Source: Entoloma clypeatum
Lineage: Eukaryota > Basidiomycota > Agaricomycetes > Agaricales > Entolomataceae
DNA: 64,000 nt
Assembly: GCA_963565915.1 (NCBI GenBank)
Contig: OY751492.1
Location: forward strand, 4,030,001 to 4,094,000
Reading direction: 5' to 3'
Shown: piece by piece, positions 1-10,276 of the stretch
How the letters are laid out: each line of letters opens with the position of its first letter
How positions within the stretch are numbered: position 1 is the first letter of the stretch
Made by a program: the position numbers and the translations under genes
Notes under the pieces: generated by a model
Told to the model about the DNA's origin: nothing
The model's database searches: none
Seen by the model: the letters and a program-made list of their open reading frames with translations, nothing else

Positions 1-2334
1 TTGATTCTGGATCATCGCAAGGAATTGTTGTAGTGCCGTGACAGCATCTGACTTCTTCCTAAGCAAGACGACCCAGACGTGGGATGAAAAGTCGTCCAAA
101 AACGTAAGGAAATATTTATATTTGTGGTATGATGCCGTGGATATCTGTTTGAGATCGGAATGGATCAGATCAAAGGTTTTTGTTGCCCTTGTCATCAAAT
201 TGGGATATGACTGATTCGGCATTTTCCCTTTGAGGCAGCCTGTGCAACTTTCCTGTGATTTCTCACGTACTAGTGTTTCAGGTACCCCTTTGGTACTGGT
301 GGGAATCTTTCGGAGTGCTTGATCATTTGGGTGACCAAGACGCTTGTGCCATGTTTCGACGGTGATTTCGCTCGAGATCGCATGGATCTGGTCGTAGCGT
401 ATTTCAGTGTCTAACCAGTAAATGGTTTGACCAAGGATGTGGGGCGAAAACTGGATTTTGTTCAGCCCTTTGGAGATGTTAATTTCTCCACAAGTCCCGT
501 CTACTTTGTAACCATGGTTAAGGAAGACGCCTAGGGACAATAGGCGTGTGTCCATGTCCAGAATGTAGAATACCGGTCTGAGAAGATGGGTTTTAATTTC
601 CCCATTCAGGGTATGCTGTACTGGAATGGCCCCAACTCCTAATATTTCCAGTTTCTTCCCTTTAGCTGCAGTTTGGACAAAGCACTTGACCGTGAGAGGT
701 CTATAGTATGCAAAGTCCTTAAACTCATAGGTGAAGTGTAACGAGGCGCCGGAGTCTAATATCCACTGCGCGCGTTCTTTTTCCTTACAGTGTGTACAAG
801 AGGCAAAATGTTTAATATATTTTTTATGTAGATCACTGCTGAAGTGATCTACGCACTCTGTAGTGGTACTGGCTAATATATTATACGTCTGTTGAGAGGC
901 ATAATCAGCTTTCTGCATTTGGTAAGGTTCAAGAAAAGGTTTTGACGGACCGTCAAGTTCTATCTCATAATCAAACTCATCTGGCCCCATCCGTTCCTGG
1001 TTGATGTCCATCATCTTCAGCGATTCTTCTATCAACGGGGCTACGCGACACTGTTTAGCTGGCCTTTTGTCGATGTCAGGAATGATGGTATCTAAGATGC
1101 GAAGATTCAATCCAGAGGGTTGTGCGCTGATCTCTCGGGCGAGCTTTCGCACCCTCTCGTTCTTTTTCCAAACTGACGGCTTTCCAGAAGGAAGCCCGGT
1201 GTACTGGGAAGGAGGAGGGTTCATGTGTTGCAGTAGTGACTGCATCCTTTCTGACTCAGGCTGTGCAGTAAAGGAAGTCTTTCCGCGACCAGTTACGGTG
1301 GTGAAAGATGGTGCATGATGAGGAGGGAGAGGGCAAGGGGCACATTGACAAGGAGGAAGGGGACAGGGAGCAGGACGACGAGGGGTCTGCTCAATAGCCA
1401 GTGCGATGAACTCGACCATCTCCTCAGCGTGGTCGGAGTCGTTGTCGGCGTTGTTGGCGCGCTTTGTGTTGTTGCACCAGCGTCCCTTTCCCTTCTTCTT
1501 TTCAGAAGCGGTACTCGGGTCGGTCGAGTTAGGCTGCTCGTCAGCATTGTTCCGCGAGGTACTCGGCACTGTTTGCTTTTCCCATTTGGGGTCTTGCCCC
1601 TTTCGCTTAGTCCCGGAGATTTTCCGGGCCTGCTCATTGGACGCCCGAGTAGACCCTATCGCGTACTTGCGCCTGTACTCTGAAACGATGCTGTCGGTGA
1701 CGGCCTGCCATGTGAAGTCGTCGGCGTCGTAGACCTGAAAGAGGGCGGTGGAGAGAGACGACCAAGCGTCAGGAATGGCACTCGCCAAGATCATAGCCTG
1801 CATCAGATCAGGCACAACGAAATTTGAGTCGCTCAGGCGAGCGAAGAGTGACCCAAGGCGCTCGATCTCCGGCACAGGGTCCTGACCAGACAGCTTGAAG
1901 GAGGCGGCGGCTTTGAAGTCACCAAATATGGTGGCGGGGGAGACCTTCGAATAGGAATCCTTCAGTGATGTCCAGGCCTCCTTTGAGGACTTGGCGTCCT
2001 TGATGTGCCTCCTGATCGCCTCGGAGACTTTGAGGCAGATGGAACCCAGGGCCATGTCGTCATCCCTGATCCAGGTTTTCCTTTCTTTATGGAAGGTGGG
2101 CTGGTCGACGGTGGTGGTGATGACCGGAGGCTGGGTTGCAGATGTCGAGGTGGCGGAGGCAGGGGTGGAGACCATGACGGTAAAATCCACGATGTCGGGG
2201 CACTCGATGTCGCCGGACACGATGCGCCAGACTCCTTGATGGAGGAGGTACGACTTCATTTTCTCGGCCCAACTCTGGTAGTCGATGCCGTCGAAGACGA
2301 CAATGGAGTCAAGGGCGGAGCGAGAGGTAGACAT
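1..2334 (-). CDS. copia Gag-Pol polyprotein, N-terminal 778 codons (partial)
   Basis: Starting at the ATG at 2334 I read an uninterrupted frame of 778 codons to the window edge. Order: Gag-like domain beginning MSTSRSALD, a Lys/Ser-rich linker, a Pro/Cys-rich insertion absent from copy B (around 1300-1400), aspartic protease motif WILDSGASLHF (around 765-735), the integrase zinc-binding region (WHKRLGHP then CTGCLKGK), and the first catalytic Asp of integrase (LIHSDL). No classical CCHC knuckle is seen in Gag. No stop occurs in the visible part, so this copy may be coding-competent; the missing RT/RNase H half decides that. Confidence 0.9.
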   Translation of the reverse strand, partial: MSTSRSALDSIVVFDGIDYQSWAEKMKSYLLHQGVWRIVSGDIECPDIVDFTVMVSTPASATSTSATQPPVITTTVDQPTFHKERKTWIRDDDMALGSICLKVSEAIRRHIKDAKSSKEAWTSLKDSYSKVSPATIFGDFKAAASFKLSGQDPVPEIERLGSLFARLSDSNFVVPDLMQAMILASAIPDAWSSLSTALFQVYDADDFTWQAVTDSIVSEYRRKYAIGSTRASNEQARKISGTKRKGQDPKWEKQTVPSTSRNNADEQPNSTDPSTASEKKKGKGRWCNNTKRANNADNDSDHAEEMVEFIALAIEQTPRRPAPCPLPPCQCAPCPLPPHHAPSFTTVTGRGKTSFTAQPESERMQSLLQHMNPPPSQYTGLPSGKPSVWKKNERVRKLAREISAQPSGLNLRILDTIIPDIDKRPAKQCRVAPLIEESLKMMDINQERMGPDEFDYEIELDGPSKPFLEPYQMQKADYASQQTYNILASTTTECVDHFSSDLHKKYIKHFASCTHCKEKERAQWILDSGASLHFTYEFKDFAYYRPLTVKCFVQTAAKGKKLEILGVGAIPVQHTLNGEIKTHLLRPVFYILDMDTRLLSLGVFLNHGYKVDGTCGEINISKGLNKIQFSPHILGQTIYWLDTEIRYDQIHAISSEITVETWHKRLGHPNDQALRKIPTSTKGVPETLVREKSQESCTGCLKGKMPNQSYPNLMTRATKTFDLIHSDLKQISTASYHKYKYFLTFLDDFSSHVWVVLLRKKSDAVTALQQFLAMIQNQ

Positions 2335-2597
2335 TTTTAATGAATCTAAAAGGAGTTCTCCCAATCAGTGATGTTGTTTATGAATTTGATTTTTTTAGAG
2401 AAAACAAATAAATGATTCCTCATAACATATTCCCTTTAGGAATAGCAGTTGTGGGAAAAACCCTTTTTGTCAGAAGTGTGTGAGGTATGATCAACGTTTC
2501 CACATGATGTGTACTAAGTCAATCCCCTTAGGGACGCTTCATGACAGGTACTTGTCGTAATGACGTTCCCAGGTTCATGTGTGAAGAAGTAAGACTC

Positions 2598-2623
2598 AGA
2601 ACCTAGATCTTTCGATCGGTTCT
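2598..2623 (-). promoter_or_regulatory. leader RNA hairpin with GAAA loop, copy A
   Basis: The minus-strand leader contains AGAACC-GATC-GAAA-GATC-TA-GGTTCT: a 6-bp outer stem, a GATC inner stem and a GNRA-type loop. The same 26 nt are present unchanged in copy B (21302-21327). Position between LTR and gag suits a packaging or dimerisation signal (inference). Confidence 0.5.
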
Positions 2624-2684
2624 TTGCCAACCAGGGTAGAGTGGGCAGGTACTCGCTGTTGCCAGCGTTCCCAAGTCCCTCTGC

Positions 2685-2702
2685 TATCCGGGGCCCATAA
2701 CC
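2685..2702 (-). promoter_or_regulatory. primer-binding site, copia copy A
   Basis: Immediately downstream of the 5' LTR the minus strand reads GGTTATGGGCCC. This matches the anticodon stem-loop of initiator tRNA-Met (CAU anticodon within GGGCCCATAACC), not a tRNA 3' end. That is the half-tRNA priming arrangement known for Drosophila copia. Pairing partner inferred, not shown. Confidence 0.7.
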
Positions 2703-3000
2703 TGTTGAAGTTCCACCTGGGCGCTAGCCACAGGTGTACTGAGCAACACAGCTACAGTGGAAGTACTCTACTCTACCGTTCTAGTCACTTACTTGATTGA
2801 GAAGGGTGGGGCTGGTGAGAGCGGTTGAGGCTGGTAAGAAGGATGGAGCTGGTTAAGAATCAAGAGACAACTTGTTGATATTGACAGTTTCCTGGTCTTA
2901 TATACCGTACTACTGTTTGTACCAACCAAACAAGTATGTAATCGAAGATGTCTAAGGTCATGTGATATAATCTAATCTAAGTGATGGAAAAGTTTCAACA
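2703..3000 (-). repeat. 5' LTR of copia copy A
   Basis: 298 bp, with TGTTGAA at one edge and TTCAACA at the other. It aligns along its length with the 310-bp LTRs of copy B. It contains a TATATAA box on the minus strand (around 2897-2903), the likely promoter. Confidence 0.93.
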
Positions 3001-3801
3001 CCCGAAGTATGTCAGCCACCACTACCAATTCCCGAGGTCGTGCGTCAGATGCCAAGACCACGCTCGGGCCAAAAGAATGAAACTGTCCCACCTCAAAGGC
3101 AGCACATGGCTGAAGGATGTGGGTCACTCCCAATCCCTCATGGCTCAAATGGTTCGTGGCCTCACCAGTCATGCCCCAATTGGCCACTATAGACATACAT
3201 CAACATTGGTGACAAAATTGAACAATGTGACTGTGGATTGGGGTCCGTCAAGGACTTCGCCCACGTATTTTACAAGTGTCTGCATCACCCCACCAGGCCC
3301 CCAGACATGCCCATCTTCTTGAGGAACACTCCCGTATGGGACGTCTTCAGGAAATTCATCATGGACAACCCAGGGGTGTTTGCCTTTAGGGATTGTCCAA
3401 CGCCCAACACAACTGTTGGCGGTAGTCGTGTGGTAGTGCGCTGGGTACAAAGGGGTGCAGCCCCCTCTGGCAAGCGAACACGACCGAAGGATAAGAACCG
3501 CACAGGCGCTTCTTTGGTGGGTAGGGCGCATATACCCCCCAGTGCCATCAACGGCCAACCTCACAAGGTTGGAGTGCTCCTATATCGCGCAGCCGAATAT
3601 TTGGGCGTGCATACTAACATGTTTGTTTATAACAGACTCCCCCGTCCTGGCGTGAGGACTTATCAGCTCGATGAAGCTTTGCGCCGCCTGTTCTTCATGC
3701 GTACGTAGGTTCTCGGATCGATGTAGTTTAGTCTATGTCAAGCAGACTGTACCCATAGTATACCGCTATATAAATTGTTGACCAAAAAAAAAAAAAAAAA
3801 A
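3001..3801 (+). mobile_element. LINE (non-LTR retrotransposon) 3' remnant with poly(A)
   Basis: Plus-strand translation gives the C-terminal end of a LINE ORF2: ARAKRMKLSHLKGSTWLKD and GLTSHAPIGHYRH correspond to DHVKGGPWLQ and LGHAPIGAYRQ in the intact LINE at 49423-53247, followed after a frame shift near 3230 by a CDC...H...C zinc-knuckle-like segment and DNPGVFAF (compare NHPVLFAF). It ends in 18 A residues (3784-3801). The frame shift and lack of RT show it is dead. Its C-terminal 100 residues have no counterpart in the intact LINE, so it is a different, older subfamily. Confidence 0.75.
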
Positions 3802-3903
3802 GGCTAATTTTTGGGCTTAAGATGATGATCTGTACCCAAGGTGAGTACATACAATTTCGCTCTTTTCACCATGTTATACCCATGCTAAGGTGCCCATGTA
3901 CCT

Positions 3904-4313
3904 ATCCTGAGTTTAAACTCTAAATCGTCTCCGCTGCCCGATTGTCACACTTGACTACCCTCACTTTTTTTATGGTTGCATCTCATGTCTATGCCTCTAC
4001 AAATGTATATTTCACTTGGAATACAATTGGACAGGGTTGTGCTCAAAGGATCAGCAATTTTTTTCTTATTTCTGAGCACAAACAGTGTGAAATATGCTTT
4101 TTCAGAGCACTTTTTGAGCCACAGAACAAGCCCTCAACCTGGAGTACAGAGATATAATGATGGTCTCAACTATTCTACCATGTGTAACAATGCTTGATCT
4201 TGACATCCCAAGGCCCCGATGTGGATTGTGGTGCTGGGGGAGGTCAATCAGTGGGTGATGCATCACTACGTGGGTAAATTTTGAGTGATGCATCACTGGG
4301 TTAACGATAGTAG
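3904..4313. repeat. 410-bp dispersed repeat, copy 1
   Basis: An inverted copy with roughly 90 percent identity by eye lies at 22411-22819. The repeat has no coding content, carries two TGATGCATCA palindromes near one end and starts at ATCCTGAG. In the second location it is internal to a hAT-like element, so this copy may be a fragment of that family or a separate nested repeat. Confidence 0.8.
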
Positions 4314-4488
4314 ATGTATCTGTCTGTCTGTTTATCATGCTTGAAAATGTTGACCACAAGCAGATATCGCGGCCACCTGTCTATCCCATTCCTATTGATA
4401 CACACAACCACAACAAGTACCCACCTATATATATGGCGGGCCCAAAACTACATCAGCCCCCACCCATTAGCCACTATTTCATGCCTTG

Positions 4489-6026
4489 TCAAACGAGGAA
4501 AGACACACCTTGCCTGAACACCCCCAGGGTAAACTCCACCACGAGGAGCAACACACCCCCTCCAGGCGCCAGCCGGAGCACCTTGGGCACGAACCCCTTG
4601 TACAGCGCCGCGGCGCCTTCTTCGCGCGCGATCGTCAGGAGGGCGGGGTACGACCAGTTGTACTTTGGGACGATACCAGGGACTTTGGTGGTTCCTTGGA
4701 TGCGGGATTTGACGACCTGGGTGTGTGTGTATAGGGTTGGCGTTGGGTTGTTGATGTGAGGAAGGAAGGCTTACGTCGAAGGGGGTGTTGAGGACAGTAC
4801 CGGCGAAACCACCGACTGCACCGGATATGAAGTTGTTCATGAGCTGTGCTTGTTGTGTCTATGTTATGATTGCGCGGAAGTCAGAAAGCGCCAGAAGGAG
4901 TAGAGGGGGGAGGGAACGAACCTCAGGTTTGGGGAGCATGGCTTTGACTTGGTATATGCATCCAAAGTACCCTCCGTTCCACCATACATGTCTTTCATGA
5001 GGGGGTCAATAGCCTTGCCCCAAGGGCGCGACAGGAAGGGGGCGCGTTACCTCCAGAATGTCGACTCCATACCGACATAAAGACCCAGTAGCCCCTCCTT
5101 CGCGACAACCTGCTTGACGACGTCCATCGGGCCCTTGAACGTACTTGTCTTGTCTTGCAGTCTTGTGAATAGTTAATGGGAGGGCATGGTTCACGGACAT
5201 GGGGTGGGCACGCACTTGATCTTGACAAGCTCGAATGGTACGACGACGAAACTTTCCTAGAAATTGGATGCTATTAAAGAGCGTTGTGGTTAGAAGGCAA
5301 ACCTACGGTAGCTCCGGCACTGCACCCCGTCAACACGGCCAATTGCGTGTTCATCTTCTTCTCGCCAGTCATGTCGAGGAATGTCTTGCCCCAGAAGTCA
5401 TTGGAAGCGCTTTAGTGGCGTTTAACATAGTCAGGCAAACCATTCCCTCAACAAAGAGGCTTTTGAACTGGGCGTACAATTTTACAGCACGCTTTGGAGC
5501 CTCGAGGAGCAGGGGTGGAACAAGACCTGACCGTCCAGGCATCAGATTCCCCTCCTCTTTTCATGTGCGAACCACAGACGAACCTCTGTACAAACGGCCA
5601 ACTCTAAACCAACACAAGTGAGCCAAGGTCCAAAAAAGACGGCGGAGTAAAATGGCGCACCCTTCTTCCCGGATAATCGTTCGCAATGTCCCGACCAGAC
5701 CGTGTTTAGACTTTCCCGTTTCGAGCTGCATCCGTGTCTTGACCTAGTTCCATCCGTAAGTACACGTCAGTGGTGACGTGATCCGTTCAAGAAGGGGTCA
5801 CGTACGACATCTAGGAAAACGCAAGGAAAACGGTGAGATCTTTAGTTTGCTCGGGCTTTCGAAGAGAGACGCACCGAGAGGGTAGAATGTGAGAATTTCT
5901 GAGACGCCAGCGATGGCTCCCGCCGCAAAATTTGCGGCGAACGGGAGGGCTGTTGAAAGTACAGATGACTGCCCAGGGCGTGCAGAGCAAGCATGTGAAC
6001 GTACGTTTTCTCTGGTCAGTGGACAT
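4489..6026 (-). CDS. ODC1: mitochondrial 2-oxodicarboxylate carrier (ODC family)
   Basis: Twelve exons can be joined to exactly 297 codons: 6026-6005, 5949-5875, 5810-5806, 5743-5661, 5603-5584, 5526-5478, 5409-5307, 5256-5216, 5161-5051, 4991-4922, 4858-4775, 4716-4489. The protein has three carrier repeats with the signatures PLDVVKTRMQ, VPFELVKIKLQ and TPFDVVKSRIQ. Segments such as LVPPLLLEAPKRAVKF, NGGYFG and YKGFVPKVLRLAPGGG match the oxodicarboxylate (2-oxoadipate/2-oxoglutarate) carriers of the inner mitochondrial membrane, which link lysine and tryptophan catabolism and lysine synthesis to the matrix. Length (296 aa) is normal. The third exon is only 5 nt and the fifth 20 nt. Divergent from SRP9, sharing a 251-bp intergenic region. 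Exact substrate is by family. Confidence 0.9.
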
Positions 6027-6277
6027 TTTTTGAATGATTCCTCGATATTTCTATGGCGAAGGAGGGAGACGAGGGAACCGCGAGGGCCCGAAGAGGGAAG
6101 GGGAGTAGAGAACGAGGTAGAGAACGAGTAGGATGTCAGGGGGATATGAATTCGGCTCTGCTCCGTTGGGGCGTGACGGATCTTGTTGTGGGTCCGTCAC
6201 GCCATCCATCTCACCGCCATCATCGACGTGGACGGCGCCCTCTGTTACCGATCAGCCGCTGTCGGCGTAGATGCGCC
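6027..6277. promoter_or_regulatory. shared divergent promoter region ODC1/SRP9
   Basis: 251 bp between two divergently oriented start codons. No clear TATA box. A GGGTCCGTCACGCC-like stretch near 6190 repeats part of GTGACGGATC at 6174, forming an imperfect inverted repeat (GGCGTGACGGA / TCCGTCACGCC, 6171-6202), a plausible factor-binding site. Confidence 0.4.
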
Positions 6278-6787
6278 ATGGTCTACATACACTCATGGCA
6301 AGAGTATCAGGATGCTGCTGAGGCACTCTACAACAAATCGCCAACCACGGTATGTGTCCTATCGGATTGTTTTCTTTTTTTTTTTTTTCAAATTTGATCA
6401 TGCGATCTTCCACAGGCGCGATACTGTGTGAAATGGAGAGCATCAGAGGGGAAGCTTGTGCTGAAGATTACAGACAACACCACAGTGCGTTCTTCCTTCT
6501 CAAGCATCCCTCATCTGCTTACCTCGCAAGAAAAGTGTATCAAATTTAAAACCTACTCCTCGATTTTCCTCAACCGCTTCGAAGCGCTCAACCTCTCCCT
6601 CATGAAAAAAATGCAGAACAGGCGCGAGACGCTTGCTCCACTGCCCCTTAAAGCCCCAGCCGCGGGTGCAGACCAAAGCCGCATGGCAAGCCCCGTTCCC
6701 GGAGCAATTCGTGCTTCCAGTGCGACACCAACATCAGGTGGGCCGACGACGGGGGGTGTAAAGAAGAAGAAACCCAAGAAGAAATGA
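6278..6787 (+). CDS. SRP9: signal recognition particle subunit SRP9/SRP21
   Basis: Three exons (6278-6349, 6416-6484, 6536-6787) give 130 aa, all in phase 0. The start CGCCATGG has a good context. MVYIHSWQEYQDAAEALY, then ARYCVKWRASEGKLVLKITD and CIKFKTYSSIFLNRFEALN follow the alpha-beta-beta-beta-alpha SRP9 fold, which with SRP14 forms the Alu-domain elongation-arrest module of SRP in the cytosol. The tail is Pro/Ala/Ser-rich and ends in a lysine cluster (KKKKPKKK), as in fungal SRP21 proteins, likely for RNA contact. Intron 1 has a long T-rich tract before its acceptor. Function by family. Confidence 0.85.
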
Positions 6788-7341
6788 TGTTCAACGGTCC
6801 ACTTCGAGGCGCTAGCTATCATTTGTCTATGAGAGTAGGAGATAAACAGATGTTTAATGTGGACCGCAAATGGATAAAATTCAAAAGTGCATCTATAGGG
6901 GACAGCATGAAGAGCGGCGAGCGCCCCCCCCCCATTCACCAAGCAAACACATGTGGTTTCCCCACATCGAGCTCGTGGAGATCAGTGAGAACGATAATCT
7001 CCCGGATCTATTGATGTCATCAAGGTCCTCCATTCATGTGGCGGCCACTCCTTGCAGCCAAGCGCGTCACGCAACCGGTTGCAGTGATCCATAACAGGCT
7101 TTGATTAGCCTTGCATACTGATACCTTGCAAATTTGCATTTGCGCAACAGGTCCCGAGCAGTGATTGTCCCGTTTCATCACCGTGCGCAACATACCCATC
7201 GGATAACTGATATACCCAGGCGTCTGTGGTCCTTTCCTGGCCGCTCTCGCTCCCAAACCTTCAACGTGCCTGGTCCCTCCACCCACCCTCCCTTGTTCTC
7301 TCACTCTCGTTTTCACGTAATTACCCTGGAGGCCCAAGACG
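6788..7341. other. intergenic, SRP9 to cupredoxin-like gene
   Basis: 554 bp without a supported gene. It holds the SRP9 3' region, a C-rich run near 6924-6933 and the promoter of the next gene. No repeat edges seen. Confidence 0.5.
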
Positions 7342-9259
7342 ATGATGCATCTGAGTCCCTTGAGGGCTTCGCTGCTCTTTAGTTTCGGCGTTGCCATCCT
7401 GTCTCCAGCCGTGCTATCCTGGCAGCAGACGCATGTCGTAAGTCATGATCAGACCAAGTTCTCACCTCCGCTCATCCTTGTTCATTCACTGTCCATTGAT
7501 GGTACAGATTGAGGTCGGAGAGCAGGGGAGCTTTTTCAACCCGCCGACGGTGTCCGCACAAGTCAACGACACGGTAGTTTTCTATTTCGCTGCTGCGTGA
7601 GTGTTTGCCAGGATCGCCACTCCCGATTTTGCGTTCTGACCTAGGGCCTTTCCGAGAACAGTGTGCATAGTGTGATACAAAGTTCCTATGACAGTCCATG
7701 CGCAATGCTATCTGGAGGCTTCAGCAGCGGTATCGTGGGGCGGGCGAACGATACACTGCCTGCACCAACATGGAACCTCACGATAACGAATGGTACTGTT
7801 CGTGAGTGCCCCTACAATGTCATGCAGGGCCGAGCGAAGCCAAATCATAACCCTGATAGCGATCTGGTATTTCTGCGGAAACACGAATCCGACGTCTCAT
7901 TGTACATCCGGAATGGTTGGGTGCGTCGCCATTGCTCCGTAGAAAGAAAAAAACAGCATTCTGAATACGGTTTGTCCCACAGAGCGATCAACCCTCCCTC
8001 GACCTCGGCGTTCCAAGACTTCCTTGCTGCAGCGAAAAAGGTGTCCAACCCATCGGTTCGTTGATGCCCCTCTCCTTACAGCCAAGTATTTACTGAGGGG
8101 CGTTGTGCTACAGACTTACACTACTGTGGCGCTCACGGGTCAAGGGGCATACGCGACGCAGGGCCCCGTGTCAGTGCCGACTCCCACAACCGCTGATCCT
8201 GCCTCGTCTTCACCAAACCCTTCTACAGCTCCGTCTACCCCTCCTCCTCCCCACCACAGAAAGGCTGCGGCAATCGGTGCCTCGATTGGAACCATCCTCG
8301 GCGTCCTTCTCCTTCTATTCCTCGGCGTCATCCTGTACCGCTGTTATCGCACCCCAGACGACGGCGACCGGCGGGGCTCCGACGAGTTCTTCAGATACAA
8401 AGCACGCTCGCTCGAGTTTGAAAATTACACACCTCAGCCCTGTCCGAGAAAAAAAAAGAGGACGACGTTTGTTCCCTCGCGCATGATCGCACCGCCTCTG
8501 GAGAAGTTCCGCCAGTTCAGGCGGATGACGAACACGGATAGCGCTCCCGACCCAGTCTCGCAGCAAAAGACACAGCCGGTCCGTCCGTTGCCTAGCACGA
8601 GCATTCTCCCGCCTACGGGTGCGCTTCCCAGCATTCCTTCTACTACCTCCCCTCCTCGGCCCCCACCCCACCCCCCCTCGAAGAGGGTACCGCCGCCGCC
8701 AATCCCCCCTCCTGCCGCCCCTCCTGCCGATAATCCCGCCGCGCCATTAGAGAACCCTCCGCCCGCAAGTGACGCCCCTCCCGTAGCGGCCCCCGCTCCT
8801 CCAGAGTATCCTCCCGGTGCAGACGGGGGCGTCCGCCCCGTTGCACCTCCAATACCCATCACTCCTCACGATACCAGCAACCCCGCTCCGCCAAGCAGCA
8901 TCGTCAGTCCGACGACCCACCCCACATTCGAACCTCCTCCGAACCGGCATACCAGCACCAGGTCGATCCGCGCCCTGCCTCGACTCCCCTCCTCCCCGAC
9001 CACGTCGCTGCGCGCGCCGCTGCCGCAACCACCTGGGTTCACCGCGACTCTCTCACCGCTGAGACTCCCGAGACTCGACGAGAAGCCGCCTGTGGACGCG
9101 CAGACTCCCGCCAATTCCGCTGCGCTCGAAACTGGGAACTATTACGCACCGAACCTACGGCAGACCCTGTTCTCGCAGACTTCGGTGGGGGTGCTGGAGG
9201 GGACGGAGACGCCTCCCCCGAAATATCATTCGCATGGCGGTGGTGGGATGTCGTTTTGA
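7342..9259 (+). CDS. membrane-anchored extracellular cupredoxin-like protein with proline-rich tail
   Basis: Six exons (7342-7437, 7508-7596, 7662-7801, 7860-7920, 7983-8040, 8114-9259) sum to 530 codons. Residues 1-28 are a signal peptide. Residues about 33-135 are a cupredoxin-like domain: IEVGEQGSFFNPPTV, VHSVIQSSYDSPC, then IWYFCGNTNPTSHCTSGMVG, retaining a His and a Cys of the usual copper-site positions. A Ser/Thr/Pro stalk and one transmembrane helix (about 199-222, IGTILGVLLLLFLGVILY) follow, then about 300 cytosolic residues with many PPxP runs. This matches the serine-rich cupredoxin proteins of basidiomycetes, which are usually secreted; here the domain is tethered with a long putative SH3/WW-binding tail, suggesting a wall sensor (inference). 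A second ATG at 7345 could also be the start. Confidence 0.8.
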
Positions 9260-9638
9260 ACAATGCAGCGCGGACCATAAGTAGTCTACTTAGTTTGTAG
9301 TTAAGTTATTTTGTCGATCGAATTTGTTTTATCAGTTGATGTACATACTTTTTATGTACTTCTCCGCATCGCCGCTCATACATACAGTACCTACCTTCAT
9401 GACATCAATATACACTTTGAATGTTTGAACACTCATAAGTACTTCAATCACCAAGGGCATGACGCGCATGAACTGGGAGACCCACAGGGTCCAAAAAAAT
9501 AAAAAGTGGAAAGAGCGAGGGTATTAAAATACACTGTACCGAATGATCAAGAAAGATCCGTGATATAGCCAGACCGTCCGCACCATAACCCCCGTCCATA
9601 ATCATCCATCCACATGCCGGATTTTCAAGAGAATCCTC
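9260..9638. other. convergent intergenic region
   Basis: 379 bp between two convergent genes, AT-rich, holding both 3' ends; no gene or repeat seen. Confidence 0.5.
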
Positions 9639-10276
9639 CTATCCCCTAATACCATCAATTTCATCTACGGGGACGTCGGGGACAGATACAAGGTGGGTGG
9701 CTGTAGGTGGTATCGAACCAGGCGTCGTTCCAGTGGACGTCGGGGGTTGCGCCCCCTTTGTTGAATCGATTGGTGGGGTCGACAGGACAGTGGAGTTACT
9801 ACTGCTCGAAAAGGTATCTGCGCCAGACTCGCCAGGTCCTTGTGACGTGTTCTGCTGCTTCTTCTTCTTCTTGTTGCTCACAGAGCCTCCCACTGCGCCT
9901 CCGATGATGACGGCGACGATGACGACGGCGGCGACGAAGAGGATGATGAAGCCCTTCCGTGTTCGCCAGAACGGGATGGGTTTTACAGGGGTTGTGTGAC
10001 CAGATTTCTCTTTCGACACCAGGCCGACTTCTAGATCTGTTGAGGTTCGTCTCGGAGAGGTGCGGGGAAGAGGAGGAGGGGTAGCGGTGGGGAGGGGAGA
10101 CTTGAAGAGGGGAGACTCGAGAAGGCCCTCTGTTGTGTAACCTTCCTGTTTTTTTGGCCTGTCAGTGCTGGTTCGAAGATGGCGCTCTGAGAAATTAGTG
10201 GCACCTGAAACTGTTTCTTTGTAGTCTTTGGAGCCGCGGCGAGGAGACTCTGGTCATAATGACCTGGGGAAGACAT
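9639..10276 (-). CDS. small single-pass membrane protein, function unknown
   Basis: Two exons (10276-10205, 10145-9639) give 192 aa. A Pro/Ser/Thr-rich N-terminal part of about 85 residues leads through a KPIPFWRTRKG segment into one strong transmembrane helix (GFIILFVAAVVIVAVIIGGAVGG), immediately followed by KKKKK and a Ser/Thr/Pro-rich tail ending DEIDGIRG. The intron has GT/AG ends and both exons are in phase 0. I know no family for it. It shares single-pass design and low-complexity tails with its convergent neighbour, but no sequence relation is evident. The upstream extension in the same frame has no ATG, so the ATG at 10276 is preferred. Confidence 0.65.

Larger units (their letters stand above)
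1..3000 (-). mobile_element. Ty1/copia retrotransposon, copy A (5' half; runs off left edge)
   Basis: Minus-strand element seen from its 5' LTR (2703-3000) through leader, gag, protease and the start of integrase, where the window cuts it. It is clearly the same family as the complete element at 14321-21717: same leader, same primer-binding site, same gag start and collinear protein, but visibly diverged in sequence and with an extra Pro/Cys-rich stretch in gag. The LTR edge abuts LINE-derived sequence at 3001, so the element probably landed in that remnant. The other end and the target duplication lie outside the window. Confidence 0.93.

Noticed and set aside
8434..8862. Gly-rich minus-strand frame (142 codons)
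   Set aside because: Antisense of the proline-rich tail of the cupredoxin-like protein; CCN codons read backwards give Gly.
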